From: Cacajao melanocephalus
Lineage: Eukaryota > Chordata > Mammalia > Primates > Pitheciidae
Assembly (NCBI GenBank): GCA_963573385.1
Contig: CAUYLG010059139.1
Coordinates: 1-64,000, forward strand
Direction: 5' to 3'
DNA: 64,000 bases
Shown here: one piece after another, positions 12,416 to 23,110 of the stretch
How positions within the stretch are numbered: position 1 is the first letter of the stretch
Layout of the letters: every line of letters begins with the position of its first letter
Translations under genes and position numbers: made by a program
Notes under the pieces: model-generated
Database searches by the model: none
What the model was told of the DNA's origin: nothing
The model's input: only the letters and a program-made list of their open reading frames with translations

Positions 12416-14119
12416 TGCACTAAGAAAGGATTTTTGCAACTAAACTATCAAAAGAAGTGAAGATGCTAAGGAATTCTTTGGCTTTCCAAGGTGAATTCCA
12501 GTACAAAATGAGGCCATCTGACAACTGGATTCCATATGACAATCAGAAAGTTCCAGCACAGTACCTCAGGCTTCATCTAGGGAACATGTTTAAAGGTACC
12601 AAGAATTTTTGTGTTTTTTTCCAATTTTAATAAATGAAATTCTCATTCCTTTCTGTCTGTCTTTCTGTCAGTGCTGTTGCTTTCTCTTACTCTACAGTCA
12701 GTGTTTCTCTTCCTAGTTTCTTTTTTTAGAACTAGTTGTGAATTCCTTATTCTCTCACATAGACATATGACAGTAGGGGAGGAGGGCATGTGTATTTCCT
12801 AAATGTTAGCAGGAAGTCTGTCTTGCCATCTCCATAGAGTGGAAAATTCAGCAAGTAGAGTCTGCTAATGTCATTCCCCTTTCAAATCACATTCAAAAGT
12901 GTGCTTAATGCACTGTGTACATTAATCAGACATTTTGATCTTGAGTAATGGTGATGCCTTCAGAAGTTTAGGGTGGGGGCATGGGTTTTGTATATGCTGG
13001 AAGGAATCCTAAGTCCTTGGGTGACTTTGAAGCAATCTCTGTGGGCGCTTCACCCATATCCACTGCATCTTTGTCAGACACATGGCCCCTAGGCTCCTGG
13101 AACCCACTTTGTCCATAGGCATGGACAGGTGAAAGTGCCTAGGAATTAATATCTCTCTGGGGGCACTTTTAAGCAATGGCTGCTGACTATATGGGTATAA
13201 ATACCCCAGCTCCCTTACCACTTGGCTAAAGTAATTCCAAGCCACGTACTTTGCAGTTTTCCAGAGTTACCCTGTGAGATTCAACTTCCATCACCCTCTG
13301 TGGTAGCTGACTTAATAATGCATCCTATATTGTGTGGCCACCTTTCCTTCCCTGTCTCACTTCTCCTTCACTACCCAGGCTCTCTGTGTCTCTCGATACA
13401 CCACTCACTTGTTCAGGGTCACTTCTGGAGTTTCCAACCACAGACAATGTGCACACTTTCAGAGGTAGAAGGGAATCTACTAAGCCTAGACCCAGGTATC
13501 ATGAAAACCACTCTGGGCCCCAAATTGGCAGCGTGCATTTTGGCAGAGCTCTGCTTTTCCTGAGTTTGGAATTCCACTGACTCAGAGCCTGATTTGTCAT
13601 GGAGGCAGACCTGTCAAGGTCTCATAGGAGGAGCTGCTGGGGAAGTGGACCAGGATCACAGCTGCCCATTCTCTCACCCTACCTACCTTCTGCAGAATGG
13701 CCCATTTGTGCTTCAGGAGGAAGAGTACAGGAGCAGTGGTCAGCATGCCATGAACGTTACTTTCTGAGCATGGGTGGGTCTCGATAAATGATCCTATCCA
13801 CTTCATTCCCTCTTAATAGACCCATCAAACAAGCACTTGTTGTTTTCCAGTGCCAACCTAGGTAAACCAGTCATCATGTGCCCCAGTGTGTCAAAGAAAA
13901 TGCCTGCTTCCCAGAAGTTTCCCACTAATGCGGAAAGAAGGTTGGTTCACACAGCCTTTTATTATAAACCAGCTCATTCTTTGGCAATCTGAAACCAAGA
14001 CTGCACATTTAGCCAGGCAGATCTCTTCAAAGCATGTCCTATACCATATTGTCCATTGCATTATGTCTTCTTTCTTGTTTTGTGTTATCATTTTTGTGAT
14101 GCTTTAATGCTCAATACAC
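12416..14119. other. Unique intergenic sequence
   Basis: No recognised gene or repeat. ORFs such as the 113-codon one at 13222-13563 have no domain pattern and no splice context. Confidence 0.5.
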
Positions 14120-14835
14120 AAACTGAAAGCTATGTGGCATCACAGTGTATTAGGATTCCAAAAAAAACATGCAATCCCTGAGCAGACAATAAATTTGATT
14201 TTGCACAAGTGGCATCCTTTATACTTTGCTCATAAGGCAATCTCTCAAGTGTATTTTTGTTTGAAACACAACACAAATAATCCGATGAAGTAAAAATGGG
14301 TTGCATGATGGGTTTTGTGCTCAGCAAAAAGAACTTGGACAAAGCAGCCATGCTGATGTTCTTATTTACAAAGGTTGCCATCTGGGAAATTAATGTCTGC
14401 TGTTGCTCAGTAATTAAGAAAATTTAGGACCCCTAGTGCTCCAACATCTTGCATTAAAAGTTGTATGTCATCAGTGTTTTCATGAGAATTTGCCGGATTT
14501 CTGTCATTAATAACAGGCATAAGCCCAGCAAGCAGTAGAATATGCATTACATTTAATCAATTTGCCATTTGTATTCATTATGCGTGTCGTCCATTTTGAG
14601 TCATGAAAAATTGAAAGGCCATTACGAATAGAAAGAGCATCATGGATTACAAATGATGTAACAAGAGCATAAGTGCTATTAATTGGTCAATTGTGCTTGT
14701 CGGTACATTTAAAGTGTTTAAGGCAAAAAGATTAGAAAGGACACGAATGTGCTTGGGAAACAGAAGCATAGCAACATAAGGGCTCTCCCAAGTCCATTGT
14801 GCCCAAATAAATGCAGCAAAACCCAATGGCATTTA
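14120..14835. promoter_or_regulatory. Candidate conserved noncoding element
   Basis: This repeat-free AT-rich block is dense in TAAT and ATTA homeodomain-type cores (gtcattaataacagg, ttaattggtcaattg, tttaatcaatttgcc). It has few CpGs and no transposon resemblance. Such composition is typical of developmental enhancers in gene-poor regions, but conservation was not measured. Confidence 0.35.
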
Positions 14836-14839
14836 TTCC

Positions 14840-15108
14840 AACAAATTCATTCAACAGATATTTGTTGAGCACTTACCATGTGCCGAGTACAAAAATTGTA
14901 CTGAGTACAGCAGAAAACAAAATAAATGAAGCCCTTGACCTCAGGGATTTACATTCCAGTAGGGAGGGGGAAGTATGAAACGAACAAATAGATATACAGC
15001 ATAATATATTGTAGTAGTGGAGACCTTGAAGACCACCAGAAGCAGAGGAGAAGTCCTTTTTGGGGAAATGACATTTGAACAGAGGTTTAAATGAAGACAA
15101 TAAGAAGA
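14840..15108 (+). mobile_element. Ancient interspersed repeat (unnamed), interrupted by Alu
   Basis: The text ttcattcaacagatatttgt, gagcacttaccatgtgcc and gggatttacattccagtagg belongs to a widespread old mammalian repeat whose name I cannot give with certainty. Related copies are at 22905-23110, 25205-25930 and 27090-27935. Confidence 0.55.
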
Positions 15109-15414
<306 letters not shown>

Positions 15415-15684
15415 AGTCTGTCTGGACATCTAGGGGAAGAATAGACTCAATATCCCTCTCTCTCATCCCAACATTCAAGAAGAAAAGAAAATTCTTTCAA
15501 TTATTTTTTTACTCAAGTGATTTTGTGAGGCTTGACCCAATAATGGAATGGCTTCCCCAGGGCTAGAAAATTCACTCAGTCCATTTCCTATTACAGACCT
15601 TTCTTGTGATAGCAATTCTGTTAAAGTGAAAACTGATGGCATCATTTGCCATTTTTACTATCTCCATACATTGTCCTTCTTCCT

Positions 15685-16125
15685 ATGGCATGCAGAACTC
15701 CATGCGACCTGGCTTCTGCCTCCCATTTCATACCACTCCTCCTTCTCCTGCCAAGTTCTAGCCCCTAGACTTTTCTGTTGCTCACATTTCCAGCTCGTTC
15801 CTGCCTCTGCACCCATGCATTTGCTGTCTCCTACCCTCAGAAATCCAGACTTAAGCTCCCAGGCCACATCGCAGAGACCCTCCGTGACGGCCAGGGCTGC
15901 AGCTGTTCCTGGCCCCTGTGATTTGATCCTCACCACCCTCATTATTGCCCTGAATTCTGTGCTGTCTGCTTTCTCGTTTCTTACCTACCTTCCACGTTTG
16001 AATGGAAGTTCCATGTGACCGGGCACAGGTCACTTGAGTTCACTGCGGTATCCCATCACGGGGAACAGTGCCTGGTACAAAGAGGTTCAGTACGCCCAAA
16101 TTGAATGAGTGAATGAGTGGATCAA
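15685..16125 (+). mobile_element. L2 3' region, sense
   Basis: Long L2 match pattern: cacatcgcagagaccctccg, tgaatggaagttccatgtga, cacggggaacagtgcctggt, then tgaatgagtgaatgagtgg at the 3' end. A 156-codon ORF across it (15548-16018) is a chance ORF. Confidence 0.8.
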
Positions 16126-16734
16126 TCCATCAGCCAACCAGCCAAAAATAAAATGAAAAATTGAGAGTTGGGTTTCTGATTTTTTATTCAGGAAATTATT
16201 TAAATTTTGTATTTAGGTAGCTACTTTTTTAAGCCCCATGGAAAAAAGGGATGTTTGTTCTGCACAGCACTCTCTGGAGGAATTAGGTAGCACTGGTTTT
16301 GCTTCACGTGTCTACGATACATGCCATGCATTTCTGAATAACTTAATATTCCTTTTCAGTATACTGACTTGTTTTTTTTTTCTTTTTTGTTTTTACTGAC
16401 TAAATGCTATGGCATTGTCTTTGAATGTTAGCAAGTAATGGAACATGGGCCCAGGGTGAACAGTGATGAATTCGTGTTCCAGCAGTCCTGCTTCTTTAAA
16501 ATTGACATGCTGGCTTCTTGCATCTGAGGAATGCATCAGAAGAGGATGATGGTGTGGTGTGAGGATACCAGGATTCCAAGTTCATTCCAGATACAGTTGG
16601 TGCATCATTCACAGCAGACTCGTGAGTCTCTGTCCTGTGCCAGACTCCATTGCAGGTGCTGGGGATACCAGGCAGGGGACACAATGTCGCCAGCTATCAG
16701 GAAGACCTGACAGCCAACAACTGTGCTTCCAAAA
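16126..16734. other. Unique intergenic sequence
   Basis: No gene recognised. A T-rich tract lies near 16370-16395. 16620-16690 (gtgctggggataccaggcag) resembles the unnamed ancient repeat. Confidence 0.4.
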
Positions 16735-16905
16735 CCACCTGCACATTAGACTTCCTTGGGGGTCAGGTGTAATATACCTGCGTCTATGCCCCATCCTAAG
16801 CCAATGGAATCAGAATTTCTGGGCCTAGGGCTGGCACACCCATCTTTTTAAGCCCCAAGTGCTGTCCATGGGCAGTCAGGGCTGAGACTCCCTGCTGGAG
16901 TACAA
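16735..16905 (+). mobile_element. hAT-Charlie miniature element (MER5-like)
   Basis: Carries the pattern ccacctgcacattagacttc, followed by tggaatcagaatttctgggc, seen in MER5-type nonautonomous DNA transposons. The ends are degraded. Confidence 0.5.
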
Positions 16906-17267
16906 GGATGGTACACAAGTAACAAAACCAGAAAGCAATGGGCAAAGGTCAAGCTGCAGGTGGCAGGTGTGTGACCTGGAAGTGGTGATACTTCTCTTCA
17001 GTGCATAACCACAGCTCAGAATGAAATATTTGTATGGATCAGGAAGCTAAGTGACCTGGTATTGAACAGTAGATAAATGCTGCATCTATTTATCACCACC
17101 CCCTAAAAAACCTGACTAGAAATGGCAAATACCACTCATTAAATGATTATTTTTCCTGTGTGAGGTCAAACAAATAATCTTGGTTTTCTATATATGCCCA
17201 AAATAGGATGTTGTCTACTAAGTCAAATAAATAACTAAATGGAAAGACAACGTCTTTCCTAACCAGC

Positions 17268-17500
17268 AGGTATGAGAGAAAAGAAAATAAGAGAATCTGC
17301 CTGGTAACTATCAGGGGGAAGGAATTAACATGTTCCCTAAGACTATATTAAGAGGTTAAAGCCCAGCACAGTGGTATATGCTGTAATCCTAGCACTTTGA
17401 GAGGCTGAGGCAGGAAGTTCACTTACTTCCAGGAGGTCAAAGCTGGAGTGAGCCATGACCACACCACTGTTACTCCAGCCTGGGCAATAGAGCAAGACCC
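17268..17500 (+). repeat. Left arm (source) of a local inverted duplication
   Basis: About 90 bp of unrecognised sequence (17268-17355) plus a monomeric Alu (17356-17500). It reappears as its reverse complement at 18347-18619. 17283-17309 is identical over 27 bases to the complement of 18578-18604, and 17311-17331 to that of 18556-18576. The other copy splits a MER5-like element, so this is probably the source. Confidence 0.85.
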
Positions 17501-17521
17501 TTTCTGAAAAATAAATAAATA
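17356..17521 (+). mobile_element. Monomeric Alu (FRAM/FAM-like), sense
   Basis: About 165 bp: gcccagcacagtggtatatg, aggctgaggcaggaagttca, then directly cactgttactccagcctggg, and a gaaaaataaataaat tail. There is no second monomer, so this is either a fossil right monomer or an internally deleted Alu. Confidence 0.8.
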
Positions 17522-18282
17522 GTCAGAATTTCCTGAAGTAGAACAGTAAAGTTGATGTGAAATTCTCTCCCTCAGATACCCTCTGCCTTTGAAGGTGGGC
17601 ATTTAAAGGTTTAGACTGGAAAAAAATACAAATCTTTCTAGGTAATTAATTGACGTTTATATTATTCATTTGCAGATCAAGCTTTGCTCCTTCCCTTGAA
17701 CACAGGTGAAAATAACAGGAAAATGATAATTTTGTAAGGGCCAAATTATTACTCAGAGTGGTACTTCTGAGTGTGGTGGGGGGAAATTGTGTCTTTTGTC
17801 AAGTGATAAACTCCGATTTTTTTTTAAAGCAATGTTTGTGATCTAGTAAGCACTTTACAAAACTTAACATGCTCTATGAAAGTCTGTACACAGAGTGCGT
17901 AACTGCACACTTCAGCCACACTTACTCCAGCACACTCTACGGCCCTCCACGGGGGAGCAGCAGCTTCCACCTACAGGATGAATGCAGATGAATGCCTTTG
18001 ATGCTGGAAGCAGCAGCCACCCATGTCTCCAGATACCTGTCCCTGTGCTTCTGCCTCCTTGGATTTTACAGTTACCAACAGTTAATGATGATCTTCAGAA
18101 ATGTTCAGTTTCAGAGGTGCCACATACTTAAATTTTTAAAGAAAGCAGTATTTTACAAAACCCAAGGATGACTTGAGAACTGCAGGAGGATCTAGCAGCC
18201 CTTTGTTGGGAAATGAAGTTAACCAACAGGATCGGGTCTCGGAAGACCTTCCTGGCTCCCCCAGGAGCTCCCTTCTGTGAAG

Positions 18283-18725
18283 CAGTGGTTCTCACCCTTG
18301 CTGCTCATTGAAGTCACCTGGGGTGCTAGAATAATACTGATGCCTGAGAGTCTCACTCTGTTGCCCAGGCTGGAGTACAGTGGTATGGGTCTCACTCTGT
18401 TGCCCAGGCAGAGGTACAGTGGCATGACTTCAACTCACTGCAGCCTCGAGCTCCTGGGCTTAAGTGATCCTCCTGCTTCAGCCTCCCAAAGTGCTAGGAT
18501 TACAAATATGCACCACCGTGCTGGGCTCTGACCTTTTAACATGGTTTGAGAGAATATGTTAATTCCTTCCCCCTGAAAGTTACCAGGCAGATTCTCTTAT
18601 TTTCCTTTCTCTCATACCTTCCAGGATCTCATACCTATGCCAGAGATTCCTGGGAAGGAGGGGCGGTGTATTTTGGAAAAGCTCTCAGGTGAATCTGAAG
18701 TGTAACCAGGGTTGGGAATCACTGA
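18283..18725 (+). mobile_element. MER5-like hAT element split by an inserted segment
   Basis: The left end cagtggttctcacccttgct (18283) and the right end accagggttgggaatcactg (18725) are the near-complementary termini of one hAT-Charlie miniature element. Its interior is broken at about 18347-18640 by the inverted copy of 17268-17500. Confidence 0.65.
18347..18619 (-). repeat. Right arm (inserted copy) of the inverted duplication
   Basis: Reverse-complement copy of 17268-17500: antisense monomeric Alu at 18347-18525 followed by the same 90-bp flank (18530-18619). Inside the Alu a block of about 40 bp (ctcactctgttgcccaggc) is tandemly doubled at 18350 and 18391. At the right junction, tctcatacct is repeated at 18610 and 18628. 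Confidence 0.85.
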
Positions 18726-18972
18726 TGTAGTCCCAGATTAGTGACTGAAATGGGTAATAAGGGAAGCAGTGTTGGCAGCACACTCTACCAAGCTCAAGGT
18801 CTTGACAGGTCCTGGGGTCAGCAGAGGGCGAAGACTTCATTGCGAAAGTAGAAGGTTTAGTGGGAGAAGATAAATAAGTCTGTGTCCAGGGAAATGTCCC
18901 CTTTCTGCTGTCAGCTTCCTGGCTGTCTCTTGCTGCAGAAAAGGCACTGAGCAGGACAGGGAGCTGGAGGAT

Positions 18973-19037
18973 TTAGACTTCACTTTCACATAAATGCCTG
19001 AGCCTGAGGACTTAGACTTCACTTTCACATAAATGCC
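18973..19037. repeat. 39-bp-period tandem duplication
   Basis: The segment ttagacttcactttcacata followed by aatgcc occurs at 18973 and again at 19012, offset 39 bases. Confidence 0.9.
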
Positions 19038-19759
19038 GACTTTCAGGTCTCTCCACAAGTTAATGACATTGTGTGGAGAAAAGCCACTTGCAAATGAAAT
19101 AAATCCTTGAAAGAGTCAGACAGTAGTGGGCTTTGTAAGCTCTACCTTACAGGAGAGCCTGCAGAGGAATTTTGGGTGATCTATGCAGGGATCAGAGTCC
19201 CATGGCCAAGGATCTCAGGGCAAAGGCCCCATGGAGTCTTTTGTTTGCCACTGCATGTGACTTTACACTGCATCTTCTACAGCGCTCTCCCAGGACAGAT
19301 GAGTAAGAGGGTGGAGAGGCAATTGGGGTGAAACCCCAGCCTCAGCCTGATCCCATGAGGGGCTTTGCAGCAGAAATTATGCTTCAGAGTTAGTCCAGCC
19401 TGGGGCAACGGAGCTGCGAGGCATTTTTCCCTACTTGGGTTAGTCATCGGCTACCTGGGCTCTTGGTAAGAGTGATGTGGCTCCAGAGCCCAAGAAAGAC
19501 CGGCCCCTGAGGGCCTAGGGTAAGGAGCATTTAGCAGCATGCACTTAGAAGCTGCAAGATGGGTGCGCAGAGCTGATACTAGGGATACAGGGGTCTGGAC
19601 AAACACCGTGGCAGGTACTCCAGAAGCGAAGCCTTGCCTCCTCCATCCATCAGCTCGGCACTCTGTATGGAAATGCTAATCATGATGTGTCCTTCTGCAT
19701 TTCCCACCTCTGATATGATAGATGGCACCTCAATGCTTTTCTCTTCCTCAGGGCCCATT
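19038..19759. other. Unique intergenic sequence
   Basis: No gene or clear repeat seen. Confidence 0.45.
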
Positions 19760-20040
19760 TCCAGGCTGGACAGCAGTGGCTCAATCACGCCTCACTGCAG
19801 CCTCCACCTCCTGGGCTGAAGCAGTCCTCCCACCTCCCACACCTCCCACCTCAGCCTCCCAAGTAGCTAGGACTACAGATGCATGCCACCACACTGTCTA
19901 ATTTTTGTATTTTTTGTAGAATCAGGGTTTTGACATGTTGCCCAGGCTGGTCTTGAACTCCTGGACTCAAGCGAATCAATCCGCCTACCTCAGCTTCCCA
20001 AAGTGCTAGGATTACAGGTGTGAGCCCCTGTGTCTGGCTC
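19760..20040 (-). mobile_element. AluJ-like, antisense
   Basis: Starts within caggctggacagcagtggct and ends gtgagcccctgtgtctggct. A cctcccac unit is repeated at 19828-19850. The right-monomer tail is missing, so it is slightly truncated. Confidence 0.92.
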
Positions 20041-21234
20041 CCATTCCTTACCTTCATTGTTGTTGGTTTTTTTCTCATTACTATCACAGTAGAAAATCTT
20101 GCATGTTGAGGAAAGGGTGTGACTAAGGGGAAAGAGACAGGGGAGTTACTTCAACTATGACTAAGATGTTAGTGGCAGCAAGAGACAAGATACCCAACCA
20201 CAAGGGAATCCCAACACCAGGGACTTTTTCTCATATATCAGGAAGCCTAGCAGCAGGTGGTGCAGCACTGGCCCTGTTGCTCAACAATGTCAGGGCTTTT
20301 CGTGACTGCTCTGCCATCCTCTTGGTGGCAGAGTGGCTGCAGCAGCTCCTGGCATCATATCCTCACACCATAATATCCAAAATCAGGGCAGGAAAGACAG
20401 CTTCTCATCATGTATTGTTCTCTAGTTAGAAAGGAAAAGACTTGCCAGATCCAGCCACAGACTTTACGGAAGGGATAGCCGGGTTTGCATTGGGAGGCTG
20501 GGAGAAATGATTATCTGGCATTTGAGCTTCCGTCTGCCATGTCCCACAAAAGGAGAGGTGCTGATTTTTCTCTAGTTATCCCTTCAGGTCCATCCTCTGT
20601 CCTTCTTTACCCTCTTCCCAGCTCCATGCCTTTGAAGGCCAATCCTGTATTTCATCACTGGGCTCTGCCTTTGGACTTATCATTGACTTCAGCCAAAGGG
20701 AGGAACGAGTAGGAGATGATGGAGGGCCAGGGAGAGAGACTGGGTGTTTCCTGCCTACCAAATGCCACCTTTACCCAAGGCCATGAAGACTGCCCTTTGT
20801 CACCTTCTGAGGCATTGTTTTGCCTCCCTCCTTAGACCTGCTGCCCACCTGGAAGTGATTTCCCCTCTGATTTTTGTTATGAAAGTTTTCAAGTCCACAG
20901 AAACATTCAAAATAGCTTAATAAACACCTAATAACCTTTCCCCAGATTAACCAGTGGTTAATGTTTTGCCACATTTTTCAAAATATAGATATAAATAGAT
21001 AGGCAGACAGCTCATTCATTGAGCTGTACAATTTTGTTTTATTCCAAACCATTTGAATGTTTTAAACATTTTGACATTTCCCTTCTAAATATTTCAGCAT
21101 GCTTCTCTTAAGGATAAAGACATTCTCCTAACACTCCACAATTAACATCCATTCAATAATATCACCCAATTAGATGTTTTTGCTTAAAATATGCTTTCTT
21201 AATAATCCCTGACATTTGATATTGTTTTGCAGTT
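20041..21234. other. Mostly unique sequence with a possible old repeat piece
   Basis: 20880-21130 (tattccaaaccatttgaatg, accagtggttaatgttttgc) resembles an old L1-type remnant, but I cannot assign it. The rest is unrecognised. Confidence 0.4.
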
Positions 21235-21415
21235 GACAAAGCACTTTCACTATTTCTTTTTATTTCCACAGTTGCCAATGAAGCAAGTGTCATCAGCGTC
21301 CTTTTCTAGATGAGGAAAAGAATCAGAGAGGCTAAGTGACCTGCCAAGGTCACACAGCTAAGGTGTAGCAGTCTGGGATTCAAAGGCAGGCCTCCCAACT
21401 CCAAATCCCATACAC
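21235..21415 (-). mobile_element. MIR, antisense
   Basis: Reverse MIR core: tctagatgaggaaaagaatc, gctaagtgacctgccaaggt, cacacagctaagg, gggattcaaaggcaggc. Confidence 0.85.
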
Positions 21416-22065
21416 TTTCGATGGCATTACAGCCCCTTCTCACAAGTGTGTTAGTTTTTCTAGAACTTAGACCCCTAAACACTTCTTATATTTGCCCCCA
21501 CCAACCTTCTCATCCACCAGAAATGAGGATCCCCTTTCCAGCTTCAAATAACAATACTCTAGCGATGCTGGTGATTCACCTGGGCCTCCATTTGATGTGG
21601 GAAAATGCTAGGCAACGCGTTTGGACATTGCATTTTATTTGAGGTAGTGTGATTGATTACATGGTATTTCTTAACTGCATTATGCCTGATTCTTCTCTCA
21701 TACCCTGGGCTCAGAGTGAAAGAAAGCTTCCTTCTGCAAACCCTTGGGTTTATCCTCCTTGATGGGGAGGACCTGGTTCAGGAAGCAGGTGAGAACAAGT
21801 GTCCTTGAAGCCAGCAAGGACAGGATCTCTGACTCTCCTTGGCTTACCAGATCTGCCTCGCAGCATCTCTCAAATCAGTCCATCCCTCTCCTTCACCATT
21901 GCTGCTGCACCAGTTCAAGCCACTTTGACTCTTGCTGGGAAAGCGCAGTAGCCCCTTCCGTGGTCCCACGTGGCTGAGTGTCTTCTCCATTTGACAGCTG
22001 AATCTCATCAGCTGCTGTTCCATGCAGATCCCTTCTGTGGTGCCCACTACGTGGAGTAAATTACA
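21416..22065. other. Unique intergenic sequence
   Basis: Nothing recognised beyond short chance ORFs. Confidence 0.4.
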
Positions 22066-22069
22066 GTAC

Positions 22070-22262
22070 CATGTGTGTTGGGTGCACCTGTAGTCCCAGC
22101 TGCTCGGGAGGCAGAGGTGAGAGGATCACTGGAGCCCAGGAGTTCAAGGCTGCAGTGAGCTAGGATTGTGCCACTGCACTCCAGCTTGGGTGACAGAGCA
22201 AGACTTTATCTAAAACATAAGATAAAATAATAAATTAAATTAAATTAAATTAAATTAAATAT
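22070..22262 (+). mobile_element. 5'-truncated Alu right monomer with (TTAAA)n tail
   Basis: Begins near gcacctgtagtcccagctgc and ends acagagcaagactttatct. It is followed by a ttaaa pentamer array (22231-22260), an expanded A-rich tail. Confidence 0.88.
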
Positions 22263-22299
22263 TTTTTAAAAAACCACACAGTAGAAGGTGTGCTGTGGC

Positions 22300-22625
22300 C
22301 TCCGCAGCCTCCTCAGTCTAGCCCAGCTGGCCTCACTGCCTCCTCTCATGCCATGCCCCGCTTCTCACCCTAAGCTCAGGCCTTGCTTTCCTCACACAAG
22401 CCTGGCTCCTGTCTCAGGGCCTCTGGGCCTGCTTTCTTCCCTTCCCCTCATTTCCACCTCAGTCACCTGCTGATGCCTGTGCATCCTTCAGACCTCAGCT
22501 TAAGCACTGACCCTGTAGTCTGCAGCTGGATCCCATAAATCTTTCCACAATGCCCTGCACTTTTCCTACATGCACTCTAGCATCTTTGCACAATCAGTGC
22601 TCAATAAATTGTCCAATGACTGAAT
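22300..22625 (+). mobile_element. L2 3' region, sense
   Basis: L2 patterns: cagacctcagcttaagcact, accctgtagtc, gcatctttgcacaatcagtg and ctcaataaattgtccaatga. Confidence 0.7.
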
Positions 22626-22740
22626 TCTCACAATATTTCCAGAGAAGATGGCAAGGCTCAGAGAGGAGGAGTCACGCCTGAAACCACAAAGCCGGCATCG
22701 GAGCCAAAGCATGAGCCTCGGTCTCTCTGACCCAGAGCTG
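22626..22740 (-). mobile_element. MIR fragment, antisense
   Basis: gagaagatggcaaggctcag, aggaggagtcacgcctgaaa and ggtctctctgacccagagct follow the reverse MIR order. Confidence 0.55.
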
Positions 22741-22904
22741 CCACCCTTGCTGCCTTGGAAAGAAGGAAGCCGCCTCCTGTTTTATCCTTGGGCTGCCTTG
22801 GCAAGGAGGGGCCCCTTGCTGCTGCCACTGTCACAGGACACCACCCATGAAAGGGGATGGCAAGCTCCACTCCCACCTTTTCTTCACATACACTCTTTCA
22901 ATCG

Positions 22905-23110
22905 CACACATTCATTCATTCATGCATTCATTCCCTTTATATTACCAATCATTTATTCATCAAGTATTTATTGAGCATAATTATCTGCATGGCATTGTGC
23001 TAATTATAATCATGGTTGTATTCACCACTGCTGAGCAGAACAGTCTGGGCTCCCACCCCCAGGGAGTTACCATGTAGTAAGGGAGACAGACGAAATCACA
23101 CAGAGGAATG
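22905..23110 (+). mobile_element. Ancient interspersed repeat (unnamed)
   Basis: Same family as 14840-15108: tatttattgagcataattat, ggcattgtgctaattataat, agtaagggagacagacgaaa. Confidence 0.45.

Noticed and set aside
15548..16018. 156-codon ORF, possible small gene
   Set aside because: Lies over an L2 3' end.
17929..18788. Direct repeat cagcacactctac at 17929 and 18776 as borders of a mobile unit
   Set aside because: It is only 13 bases, does not line up with the borders of the inverted arms, and may be chance.
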